In this document: positions 24,574-32,708 of the stretch, piece after piece | Layout of the letters: each line of letters opens with the position of its first letter | How positions within the stretch are numbered: the first letter of the stretch is position 1 | From: Vulcanimicrobiota bacterium | Lineage (GTDB): Bacteria > Vulcanimicrobiota > Xenobia > Xenobiales > JADMJV01 | Reading direction: 5' to 3' | DNA: 64,000 nucleotides | Assembly (NCBI GenBank): GCA_019637395.1 | Contig: JAHBVR010000012.1 | Location: 1 to 64,000, forward strand | Made by a program: the position numbers and the translations under genes | Notes under the pieces: generated by a model | What the model saw: the letters and a program-made list of their open reading frames with translations, nothing else | Databases searched by the model: none | What the model was told of the DNA's origin: nothing

Positions 24574-27336
24574 ATGATTAACGCGGATAACCTGGACTTT
24601 GTCGAGGACGTTCTCAGGGAATATCAGAAGAACCCCGCCGCCGTCGACCCGGCCTGGCGCAGCTATTTCGAGAAGGAAGGCATCAACGGCCAGAAGCTGG
24701 CCCTGGGGCCCAGTTACGAGCCCAGCACCATCTTCAACCCGCCCGTCAGCAAGGAGGGCGACGCCTACAAGCAAGAGCGCGTCGACCAGCTCATTCGCGC
24801 CTACCGCGTGCGCGGCCACCGCACCGCCTGGCTCGATCCGCTGGGCAGCGAACCGGCTCCCTTCCCGGAGTTGCAGCTTTCCCACTACGGCCTGACCGAG
24901 GCCGACCTGAGCACCCGTTTCTGGGCTCTCTCCCTGGGATTGAAGGAAGCGGTGCCGCTGCAGCAGATCCTGCAGATTCTGCAGAACACCTATTGCCGGG
25001 CGGTAGGCGTGCAGTACATGCACATCGACGACCCCGAGCCCAAGTTCTGGCTCCAGCAGACCATGGAAACCACCCAGAACGTCCGCTCTCTCAGCCACGC
25101 CGAGCAAATTCGCATCCTGACTCGGCTGACCGACGCCGAAATGTTCGAGGAATTCATCGCCAAGAAATACGTGGGCGCCAAGCGCTTCGGCCTGGAAGGG
25201 GCGGAAAGTCTGATCCCGCTGCTCGATCTGGCCCTCGAAGACGCCGGTGAATTCGGCATCGAGGACATCGTCATCGGCATGGCCCACCGCGGCCGCCTGA
25301 ACGTGATGGCCAATATCATGCAAAAAGATCCGGGCCAGATCTTCCGCGAGTTCGATGACACCAATCCAGAGCTGCACTTCGGGCGAGGCGACGTCAAGTA
25401 CCACCTGGGTTACAGCAGCGTGTGGACCACCTCCACCGGCAAGAAAATCGACCTGGCTCTGTGCTTCAACCCCTCTCACCTGGAATTCGTGGGGCCGGTG
25501 GTGATGGGCCGCGTGCGCGCCCGCCAGGAGAAACTCGGCCAGGGCGCCCATCAGCGCGTGATGGGCCTGATCATCCACGGCGACGCCGCCTTCGCCGGCC
25601 AGGGCGTGGTCCAGGAAATGCTCAATCTCAGCGAAATCGCCGGCTACTCGGTGGGTGGCACCATCCACATCATCGTCAACAATCAGGTCGGTTTTACCAC
25701 CTCGCCCAGACAGGCCCGTTCCGGGACCTATCCCACCGACGTGGCCAAGATGCTGCAAATTCCCATTATCCACGTCAACGGGGAGCATCCCGAAGCGGTG
25801 GCTCAGGCCATTCGCCTGGCTATGGAATACCGCAAGAAGTTCAACAAAGACGTGGTGGTGGATATGTGGTGCTACCGCCGCCGCGGCCACAACGAAGGCG
25901 ACGATCCCACCTATACCCAGCCGCTCATGTACAAGCAGATCGCCCGGATGCCCTCGGTCCGCGAGCGTTATGTCGACAGTCTCATGAAGGTTCCCCAACC
26001 TGCCCTGTCGCGGGCTGAGATCGAAGATATCGCCAGTAAGCGCCGCGAATACCTGGAGGCGGAGCTGGCCAAAGCCCGCGCCAAAGACTACGACTATAAG
26101 CAATTATCCACTCAGGGGGGCTACCGCGGCGGCCTGGATAAGGACACGCCCGAAGTGGCCACCGAGGTCGACCCGGAAAAACTGGCTTCGCTGCTGGTCA
26201 AACTGACGGAATATCCAGAGGGCTTCACACCCAACCCCAAGCTCCAAAAAATGGTGCTGGACGTGCGCAAGGAAATGGCCGCCGGCAACCGTCCTTTGGA
26301 CTGGGGCGCGGCCGAGAACCTGGCTTACGCCAGCCTGGTGGTGCAGGGAATTCCCGTGCGCCTGACCGGGCAGGACGTGGGGCGCGGCACGTTCAGCCAT
26401 CGCCACGCCATTTTTCACGACTACGAAAACGGTCAGGAATATATTCCGCTGGCCCATCTCAGCCAGGATCAGGCGCGCTATCAGGTCTGGGACAGTCCGC
26501 TCACCGAGACGGCCGTGCTCGCCTTCGAGTATGGCGTCTCCCTGGATCGTCCCGAGTGCCTGGTGCTCTGGGAAGCGCAGTTCGGCGATTTTGTGAATGT
26601 CGCTCAGGTGATTATCGACCAGTTTATCGTCTCCAGCGAGGATAAGTGGTCGCGGCTGAACGGCCTGGTGATGCTGCTGCCGCACGGCTTTGAAGGCCAG
26701 GGCCCGGAACATAGTTCGGCTCGTCTCGAGCGTTTTCTTGGACTGGCGGCCGAAGACAATATCCAGGTGGTCAACCTCACCACCCCCGGGCAGCTTTTCC
26801 ATTGCCTGCGCCGCCAGGTTCTGCGTCCGCTGCGCAAGCCGCTGGTCATCATGTCGCCCAAGAGCCTGCTGCGCCACCCCGAGTGCGTCACTCCGCTCAA
26901 GGAAATGGCCGAAGGCAGTTTCCAGCGCGTGCTTCCGGATACCGGGGCGGGGCCGTCGAGCAAGGTGCAGCGCGTGCTGCTGTGCAGCGGCAAGCTCTAC
27001 TACGAGCTGGATGCCTATCGCAAAGCGCACAATCGCAAGGATGTGGCCATCGTGCGCGTGGAGCAGCTCTATCCTTTCCCGGATCGCGCCCTCAAATCGG
27101 CTCTCTCGATCTTCCCGAAAGGGACGGCGGCCATCTGGGTTCAGGAAGAGCCGGCCAACATGGGAGCTTTGCCCTTCTTGCGCTGCCACTTTGACGACAA
27201 GCTTTACGACCGCTACCCGTTCATGCCCATCTCTCGCCCCGAGTCGGCGAGTCCGGCCACGGGTTCGGGCGCCAGTCACAAAATCGAGCAGGCCTCGCTG
27301 ATCGAGCAGGCCTTTAAAATGGCCGTACCAACTTAA
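24574..27336 (+). CDS. sucA: 2-oxoglutarate dehydrogenase E1 component
   Basis: 920 aa, close to the ~930 usual for the family. The N-terminal E2-interaction segment is LDFVEDVLREYQKNPAAVDP. The ThDP-binding core contains GMAHRGRLNVMANIM, GDAAFAGQGVVQEMLNLSE and the GTIHIIVNNQVGFTT block, followed by RRRGHNEGDDP. The C-terminal transketolase-like region has GTFSHRHAIFHD and LPHGFEGQGPEHSSARLERF. The enzyme decarboxylates 2-oxoglutarate in the TCA cycle and passes succinyl to E2 lipoate. GAGGAG precedes the ATG. sucA, sucB and lpd form one operon with short gaps. Confidence 0.97.
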   Translation: MINADNLDFVEDVLREYQKNPAAVDPAWRSYFEKEGINGQKLALGPSYEPSTIFNPPVSKEGDAYKQERVDQLIRAYRVRGHRTAWLDPLGSEPAPFPELQLSHYGLTEADLSTRFWALSLGLKEAVPLQQILQILQNTYCRAVGVQYMHIDDPEPKFWLQQTMETTQNVRSLSHAEQIRILTRLTDAEMFEEFIAKKYVGAKRFGLEGAESLIPLLDLALEDAGEFGIEDIVIGMAHRGRLNVMANIMQKDPGQIFREFDDTNPELHFGRGDVKYHLGYSSVWTTSTGKKIDLALCFNPSHLEFVGPVVMGRVRARQEKLGQGAHQRVMGLIIHGDAAFAGQGVVQEMLNLSEIAGYSVGGTIHIIVNNQVGFTTSPRQARSGTYPTDVAKMLQIPIIHVNGEHPEAVAQAIRLAMEYRKKFNKDVVVDMWCYRRRGHNEGDDPTYTQPLMYKQIARMPSVRERYVDSLMKVPQPALSRAEIEDIASKRREYLEAELAKARAKDYDYKQLSTQGGYRGGLDKDTPEVATEVDPEKLASLLVKLTEYPEGFTPNPKLQKMVLDVRKEMAAGNRPLDWGAAENLAYASLVVQGIPVRLTGQDVGRGTFSHRHAIFHDYENGQEYIPLAHLSQDQARYQVWDSPLTETAVLAFEYGVSLDRPECLVLWEAQFGDFVNVAQVIIDQFIVSSEDKWSRLNGLVMLLPHGFEGQGPEHSSARLERFLGLAAEDNIQVVNLTTPGQLFHCLRRQVLRPLRKPLVIMSPKSLLRHPECVTPLKEMAEGSFQRVLPDTGAGPSSKVQRVLLCSGKLYYELDAYRKAHNRKDVAIVRVEQLYPFPDRALKSALSIFPKGTAAIWVQEEPANMGALPFLRCHFDDKLYDRYPFMPISRPESASPATGSGASHKIEQASLIEQAFKMAVPT

Positions 27337-27351
27337 GGAGATCCCCAAGAG

Positions 27352-28497
27352 ATGTCAGTCGATCTGAAAGTGCCCGCCGTGGGCGAATCCATTTCCAGCG
27401 TGGTGGTGGGCGAATGGCTGGTGCAACCCGGCCAGAGCGTGGCCCAGGACACCATTCTGGTGGTCCTGGAAACGGACAAAGTCAACGTGGAAGTGCCCGC
27501 CCCGGTCTCAGGTAAACTCTCCAAAGTGCTGGTCAAAAGTGGCGAGAGCGCCAGTATCGGCGATACCCTGGGAGTGATGGAAGAAGGCAGCGCTCCGGCC
27601 AGGAGCGAGTCCAAACCGGCTGCTCCGCCCAAAGAGACCGTCAAAGATCCCAGTCCGGCTGCCAAACGAGCCCTCCATGAGGCCGGTCTCAAGCCGGAAG
27701 AAGTAAAGGGCAGCGGCAAAGACGGCCAGGTTCTCAAAGAAGATGTGCCCGCCCGGGCCGCCGCCGCGCCCGCCGCTCCGACAAATACGGGCGGCGGGCG
27801 CCAGGAGGAAGTGGTGACCATGTCTCCACTGCGCAAAACCATCGCGCGCCGCTTGATCGAGGCCCAATCCACGGCCGCCCTGCTGACCACCTTCAACGAG
27901 GTGGACATGAGCGCCGTCATGGAGCTGCGCAAGAGCTATCAGGACAGCTTCACCGCCAAACACGGCACCAAGCTGGGCTTCATGTCTTTCTTCGTCAAGG
28001 CCACCATCGAGGCGCTCAAAGCCTTTCCGGCGGTCAACGCCGAAGTCCGTGAGCAGGCGGTGGTTTATAAGAATTACTTCGACATCGGCGTGGCCGTGGG
28101 CGGCGGCAAAGGCCTGGTGGTGCCCATCCTGAGAAACGCCGAACGCCTCAGCTTTGCCGACATCGAGAAAAGCATTAAAGACTTCGGCCAGCGCGCCCAG
28201 GAAGGCAAGATTAAGCTGGAGGAACTGCAGGGCGGCACTTTTACCATCAGCAACGGCGGCGTTTACGGCTCGCTGCTCAGCACGCCCATCGTCAACCCTC
28301 CCCAGAGCGGCGTGCTGGGCCTGCATAAGATCGAGGACCGGGCGGTGGTGCGCCAGGGCCAGGTGGTGGTGCGTCCCATGATGTACCTGGCGCTCACTTA
28401 TGATCACCGCCTGGTGGACGGACGTGAAGCTGTCAGCTTTCTGGTGCGCATCAAAGAATGCATGGAGAATCCCAGCCGGATTCTGCTGGAGGTTTAA
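27352..28497 (+). CDS. sucB: 2-oxoglutarate dehydrogenase E2, dihydrolipoyl succinyltransferase
   Basis: 381 aa. It has one lipoyl domain (1-~77) with the lipoylated Lys in [10 protein letters not shown], a Pro/Ala linker, a peripheral subunit-binding domain (~100-135, [20 protein letters not shown]), a second flexible linker and the catalytic domain (~155-381). The catalytic HxxxDG is [12 protein letters not shown] near the C-terminus. The order is typical of SucB. AAGGAG lies 11 nt before the ATG. Confidence 0.97.
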   Translation: MSVDLKVPAVGESISSVVVGEWLVQPGQSVAQDTILVVLETDKVNVEVPAPVSGKLSKVLVKSGESASIGDTLGVMEEGSAPARSESKPAAPPKETVKDPSPAAKRALHEAGLKPEEVKGSGKDGQVLKEDVPARAAAAPAAPTNTGGGRQEEVVTMSPLRKTIARRLIEAQSTAALLTTFNEVDMSAVMELRKSYQDSFTAKHGTKLGFMSFFVKATIEALKAFPAVNAEVREQAVVYKNYFDIGVAVGGGKGLVVPILRNAERLSFADIEKSIKDFGQRAQEGKIKLEELQGGTFTISNGGVYGSLLSTPIVNPPQSGVLGLHKIEDRAVVRQGQVVVRPMMYLALTYDHRLVDGREAVSFLVRIKECMENPSRILLEV

Positions 28498-28502
28498 GCG
28501 TG

Positions 28503-29867
28503 ATGTTCGATCTGGTAGTCATTGGGGCCGGTCCCGGCGGCTATGTGGCGGCCATCCGGGCCGCTCAATTGGGTCTCAAGGTGGCCTGCGTGGAGAAAGA
28601 AGCGGCTCTGGGCGGCACCTGTCTGCGCATCGGCTGCATTCCCAGCAAGGCTTTGCTGCAATCAAGCCATCTCTATCATCAAACCCGGCACCATCTCGCG
28701 CGCCACGGCATCAAGGTGGCCGGCGTCGAATTCGACTTGGGCAGCATGCTGCGGCGTAAGGACACGGTAGTCAAGACGCTGACCAAGGGCATCGACGGGC
28801 TCTTCGCCAAGAACAAGGTGGAAAAGGTCGCCGGCACGGGAGAAATCGTCGCTCCCGGCAAGGTCAAAGTCGGCGAGCGCGAGCTGGAAACGAAAAACAT
28901 TCTCATCGCCACGGGTTCGGTTCCCAGCTTTTTTCCGGGCATGGACCTGGACTACGACCGGGTGGGCACCAGCACCGAGGCGCTCAGCTACAAGGAGGTT
29001 CCTGAACACCTGATCGTTATCGGAGCGGGCGTCATCGGCCTGGAACTCGGTTCGGTGTGGGGGCGGCTTGGCGCCAAGGTGAGCGTGGTCGAATTCATGG
29101 ATCGCATACTGCCCGGCACCGATCTGGAAATCGCCAAAGCCGCCCAGAAGATCTTTGAAAAGCAAGGCATGGAATTCCATCTCGGCCAGAAAGTCACTTC
29201 CGCCAGGGCCGAGGGCGACAAAGGCGTGGTGCTCACCGAATCCGGCCTGCGCCTGGAAGGGGAGCGGGTGCTGGTGGCGGTCGGGCGCCGGCCCTATTTC
29301 GACGGCCTGGGGCTGGAGAAAGTAGGCGTCAAAACCGAGCGCGGGCGGATTCTTGTCAATGAGCACTTCGCCACCAACGTGGAGGGCATCTACGCGATCG
29401 GCGACTGCATCCCGGGGCCCATGCTGGCCCACAAAGCCGAAGACGAGGGCGTGGCCGTGGCCGAGTATCTCGTGACCGGCTACGGCCACGTCAACTATGA
29501 CACCATTCCGGGCATCGTCTACACTCATCCGGAGATTGCCAGCGTTGGACTCACGGAAGAGCAGTTGAAAGAAAAGAACGTTCCCTACCGTAAGGGTAGC
29601 TTTCCGTTTCTGGCCAACGGTCGGGCGCGGGCCCAGAATGAAACCGACGGCCTGGTCAAGATTCTGGCCCAGGCCGAAACCGATCGCGTGCTGGGCGTGC
29701 ACATCCTGGGGGCCGGCGCCGGCGATATGATCGCCGAATGCGTGGTGGCCATGGAGTTCTCCGCTTCCAGCGAGGACATCGCGCGCGTCTGCCACGCCCA
29801 CCCCACCATTTCCGAGGCGGTCAAGGAAGCAGCCCTGGCCGTGGACGGCCGCCCGATTCACATTTGA
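28503..29867 (+). CDS. lpd: Dihydrolipoyl dehydrogenase (E3)
   Basis: About 454 aa. Motifs are VVIGAGPGGYVAAIRAAQ, redox site GGTCLRIGCIPSK, NAD motif VIGAGVIGLELGSVWGRLGA, YAIGDCIPGPMLAHKAEDEG and the interface HAHPTISEAVKEA. It reoxidises dihydrolipoamide of the upstream E2. ATG 28503 was chosen, with GGAGG 10 nt upstream; GTG 28500 is equally possible (7 nt). Its 3' end is duplicated in decayed form at 21776-21877. Confidence 0.97.
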   Translation: MFDLVVIGAGPGGYVAAIRAAQLGLKVACVEKEAALGGTCLRIGCIPSKALLQSSHLYHQTRHHLARHGIKVAGVEFDLGSMLRRKDTVVKTLTKGIDGLFAKNKVEKVAGTGEIVAPGKVKVGERELETKNILIATGSVPSFFPGMDLDYDRVGTSTEALSYKEVPEHLIVIGAGVIGLELGSVWGRLGAKVSVVEFMDRILPGTDLEIAKAAQKIFEKQGMEFHLGQKVTSARAEGDKGVVLTESGLRLEGERVLVAVGRRPYFDGLGLEKVGVKTERGRILVNEHFATNVEGIYAIGDCIPGPMLAHKAEDEGVAVAEYLVTGYGHVNYDTIPGIVYTHPEIASVGLTEEQLKEKNVPYRKGSFPFLANGRARAQNETDGLVKILAQAETDRVLGVHILGAGAGDMIAECVVAMEFSASSEDIARVCHAHPTISEAVKEAALAVDGRPIHI

Positions 29868-29899
29868 ACCGCCGGCGTCCCCCAACGTAGGGAAAAGCC

Positions 29900-30334
29900 A
29901 TGACGCACAAAACCCGCGTTGCCCTGGTGGCCCTCACTTTCTCCCAACTCTTGATGCTTTCCCTGTGGTGGAACCTGCTGGGAAGCATACTGCTCTGCTG
30001 CAGCTCGGCCACCACCCACTGCACCGTCACCGCCCACATCAACGGCGGCGAGGACGGCTGGGAATATCAATTCACCGTCGACGGGCACCCCTACTACGGC
30101 GAAGGGGACGACTATGCTGCGGACCCTGACGACCCCTCGCTTATCTACTATCAGCCCAGCTTCCCCAGCATCAACTCCGTGTCTGAACCCCTCGTTTACT
30201 TGGGGAGAACCACGCTCGGCCTCCTTATCGGCTCTCTCCTGGTCTGGACCCTTTTCTACCTGGTCCTGCGCAGCTTCCTAAAAGAGAAGCCTCCGCAAGA
30301 ACCACCTGAACCTGGCTTCAGCGCCGGGAGTTGA
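29900..30334 (+). CDS. DUF3592-like membrane protein, 144 aa
   Basis: Two membrane helices (~8-35 and ~96-118) flank an extracytoplasmic part of about 60 residues. That part reads YQFTVDGHPYYGEGDD, then a segment ending IYYQPSFPSINSVSEP, which resembles DUF3592 (extended Y.v.G..y.G ... vyYnPsnPs.s.lep). The C-terminus is Pro/Glu-rich. It is 33 nt from lpd but probably unrelated in function. A deleted copy of its 5' half lies at 21776-21877. Confidence 0.6.
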   Translation: MTHKTRVALVALTFSQLLMLSLWWNLLGSILLCCSSATTHCTVTAHINGGEDGWEYQFTVDGHPYYGEGDDYAADPDDPSLIYYQPSFPSINSVSEPLVYLGRTTLGLLIGSLLVWTLFYLVLRSFLKEKPPQEPPEPGFSAGS

Positions 30335-30421
30335 GCCGGCAAGCTGCAATCGGTTGCTTATATCTCGCTCGACAGATATTTCCGGAGGGGAAAACCTCGG
30401 CACTTCAGGAATTAAAGCTCT

Positions 30422-31309
30422 ATGATCAGGGCATCCCTGACCAATGACATCATCTTCAAGCTCGTCTTCGGGACCGAGAAGCGGGAGCGTATCCTGCGCG
30501 CGCTCCTGAACGCCATCCTCGGTCTCAAGGGGCCGGCTCGCATTACCAGGCTCGCCATTCTCAACCCCACTCTGGACACGGCTCACGCCCTGGATAAGCG
30601 CTGCATCCTGGATATCAAGGCTCGCGATGGCCGAGGGCGCCGCTTCAATATCGAAGTGCAGGTAAGCCAGGACCCAGACTACTTAAAACGCTCACTCTAC
30701 TACCTGACCAGCCTCTTCTCCGAGCAACTCCAATCTGGTGACGGCTATGATGAGATAACCAAAGTAGTCAGCCTGTCGTTCGTGGATTACGTTCTCTTTC
30801 CCGAGCAGGAATCTCTGCACAGTGTCTATCGTCTCTATGACGAGGAGAACAAGACCAAATTTCCCGATGTCCTGGAACTTCACTATATCGAATTGAGCAA
30901 GTTCAATAAAGATCAGCCTCAGAAACTGAGGAGCCGTTTTGAACGCTGGTTGCATATCTTGAAGTTTGCTGAATTCTATCGCGATCAAGATTCTCCCATC
31001 CCCGATAAGCTGTTGCAAGATAAGGAGGTCGTCATGGCACTCGAAACCTACCGCCAGGTCAGCTCATCTCAGGAGGTGCGGCAACTGCTTTTGTCCCGAG
31101 AAATGGCTGAGCGTGACCGGATTACCAGCCTCAAGCGAGCCTACAAGGAGGGCAAGCTCGAGGGCAAGCTCGAGGGCAAGCTCGAAGGCGAGCTCAAGGG
31201 CAAGCTCGAGGGCAAGCTCGAGGCGGCTCAGGTGATGCTGTCTCTTGGGATTGATCAGGCCACGGTATGCGAAAAGCTGGGCCTGAATCCTGAAGACTTG
31301 AATCGGTGA
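30422..31309 (+). CDS. Rpn family recombination-promoting nuclease / PD-(D/E)XK transposase-like protein
   Basis: 295 aa. The N-terminus is NDIIFKLVFGTEK, followed by the nuclease core ILDIKARDGRGRRFNIEVQV (D...ExQ) and YYLTSLFSEQL, as in the Rpn/PDDEXK_2 family. These proteins cut DNA and promote RecA-independent recombination. The C-terminal linker is a run of KLEG units encoded by six 12-bp repeats, then a short helical tail (IDQATVCEKLGLNPEDL) like those of other Rpn proteins. AGGA is 12 nt before the ATG. Confidence 0.85.
   Translation: MIRASLTNDIIFKLVFGTEKRERILRALLNAILGLKGPARITRLAILNPTLDTAHALDKRCILDIKARDGRGRRFNIEVQVSQDPDYLKRSLYYLTSLFSEQLQSGDGYDEITKVVSLSFVDYVLFPEQESLHSVYRLYDEENKTKFPDVLELHYIELSKFNKDQPQKLRSRFERWLHILKFAEFYRDQDSPIPDKLLQDKEVVMALETYRQVSSSQEVRQLLLSREMAERDRITSLKRAYKEGKLEGKLEGKLEGELKGKLEGKLEAAQVMLSLGIDQATVCEKLGLNPEDLNR
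31151..31222 (+). repeat. In-frame 12-bp tandem repeat within the rpn-like gene
   Basis: Six consecutive units of GGCAAGCTCGAG are present; units three and four carry substitutions. They encode a KLEG-type helical linker. Twelve is a multiple of three, so copy-number change alters linker length without breaking the frame. Confidence 0.9.
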
Positions 31310-31328
31310 GCGGAAGGCCTCTGCGAGC

Positions 31329-31373
31329 ACTACGCCTCAGGTAGTGTGCTGGTCCGCCACGTATCCACTACCT
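31329..31373. other. Mutually exclusive inverted repeats between rpn-like gene and secreted protein gene
   Basis: GTAGTG at 31341-31346 can pair with CACTAC at 31329-31334, or, as AGGTAGTG 31339-31346, with CACTACCT at 31366-31373. The two hairpins cannot form together. No T-run follows. Significance unknown. Confidence 0.35.
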
Positions 31374-31449
31374 CAAGAGGGACTGAGTCTGGTGGTTGAA
31401 GCCGAATTTCTCCCAGGAGCCGGCCCCGGTGTGCGGAAAGGGATTGGCT

Positions 31450-31893
31450 ATGAAAAAGGTTCTACTGTCCGTCCTATTTGTCGCTCTCGGTCTGGCGGCT
31501 CAGGCCAACCCGATGCGTTTCGGCACCACCACCTCGCCGGCGTCCTTCAAAGTGGATCTGCCCGGCTCGTGGGCGTTGAGCAAGATTCCCGGCTGCTGGG
31601 AGGATCTGCTAGGTTCGCGCTTGCAGGCGGTGATCGCCGAAAACGCCGAGAAGACCATCGAGAATACCTATCCCGATTGGAAGAAGCGCTTCGTCAGAAG
31701 CGGTTACGAAGTCTACGAGGTGAACCTGCAAGGCTCTCCCGCCGTCATTGCCAAGACCAAGGACAGTTGCATGGGCATCATTCTGCGCAAGGGTTTCCAG
31801 GTGAACCTGATGCTCAATGTCTCCAACCCGGAGATCAGCATGGATGAACTGCTCGATCGCATGGCCCAGACATTTCAGTGGGTCAATCCCTAA
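31450..31893 (+). CDS. Secreted hypothetical protein, 147 aa
   Basis: ATG 31450 follows AAAGGGA. A clear signal peptide MKKVLLSVLFVALGLAAQA is cut before NPMRF. The mature part (~127 aa) has one strong central block, WEDLLGSRLQAVIAENAEKT, and a C-terminal MDELLDRMAQTFQWV, perhaps a PsbP/DUF1795-like fold (fitness-type secreted protein with an ...SFKVDLPGSW start). That relation is only a guess. It overlaps the next gene by 16 nt. Confidence 0.6.
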   Translation: MKKVLLSVLFVALGLAAQANPMRFGTTTSPASFKVDLPGSWALSKIPGCWEDLLGSRLQAVIAENAEKTIENTYPDWKKRFVRSGYEVYEVNLQGSPAVIAKTKDSCMGIILRKGFQVNLMLNVSNPEISMDELLDRMAQTFQWVNP

Positions 31894-32708
31894 AAGTTCT
31901 GCTGCTGTGCGCCTGCCTGGGCTGGACCGTGAGCGCCCAGTCCATTCAGGTGGACCAGCTCCAGGAACCTCTCACCCCCGAGGAAGAGAGCTACGTGCTC
32001 CACGGCTTGAACTGGATGGCGCAGTTTTACCTGGAGCAGGGCTTTCGCCCGCGCAGCCGGCTGAGCGCCCGGGTTTTTGCCACCTACCCGGAGTTCTCGC
32101 AGTATCAGGCGACCCATCGTAATTTCAACGACGGTTCGCGCCCCTCGCCCACCGCCTACTTTTCCATCAGCGCCGACGAACTGGTGACCTGGCGCACGCG
32201 CACTCTCAAGTCGCTTTTTGTCCACGAAGCCAATCACGCGCTGTTGCGCTCCGATTTCCGCCATCCGCCCAAGTGGATCAACGAGGGAATTTCGGAATGC
32301 TTCGAGGGCTTTGACTTTACCTCCAGCCAGCCGCTGTTTCTTCCCCAGCGTCCCCGACTGCGCAAAGTGAAGCGCTATCTCACTCCGGAATTCGGGCGCC
32401 AGGTCCTGTCGGTGCTGGAGCTGAGTGACCGTGAATTCAACCAGACGGCCACCGACCGGGGCCTGGATAGTTACACGCGGGCCTGGGCCCTGGTTTTCTA
32501 CCTGTGGAGCCAAGCCGGTCCCCATGGTCTGGGCGAATTGCTGCGCGGACTCAAAAGCGGAGAGCCGGCCCGGGGAATCCTGGACCGGCTCTTGCCGGGA
32601 GATCTGGAGCAGGAGCTGCTTAACTTTTATCGTCAGCTAGAGCTGCCGGCTGAGTCTGACCGTTTACTCCCCACTTCTCCACCGCGTTCGCCAGCGGCGA
32701 CCCCTTGA
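31878..32708 (+). CDS. Secreted gluzincin-type metallopeptidase-like protein
   Basis: 276 aa from GTG 31878. The N-terminus VLLLCACLGWTVSAQ is a signal peptide. The active-site motif is FVHEANHALLRSDFRHPPKWINEGISECFEG read in pieces: HEANH (HExxH) plus the third ligand Glu in NEGISE, as in peptidase MA/DUF1570 families. The Ser/Pro-rich C-terminus is the only part overlapping the vault protein gene on the other strand. No good ribosome-binding site is seen, so translation coupling with the previous gene is likely. Confidence 0.7.
   Translation: MGQSLKVLLLCACLGWTVSAQSIQVDQLQEPLTPEEESYVLHGLNWMAQFYLEQGFRPRSRLSARVFATYPEFSQYQATHRNFNDGSRPSPTAYFSISADELVTWRTRTLKSLFVHEANHALLRSDFRHPPKWINEGISECFEGFDFTSSQPLFLPQRPRLRKVKRYLTPEFGRQVLSVLELSDREFNQTATDRGLDSYTRAWALVFYLWSQAGPHGLGELLRGLKSGEPARGILDRLLPGDLEQELLNFYRQLELPAESDRLLPTSPPRSPAATP

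Noticed and set aside
23230-26103. Very long open frame antisense to gor and sucA
   Set aside because: It is an antisense shadow caused by high G+C codon bias; the plus-strand frames carry all family motifs.
26104-27348. Long antisense frame over the end of sucA
   Set aside because: Shadow of sucA; no domain and no ribosome-binding site.
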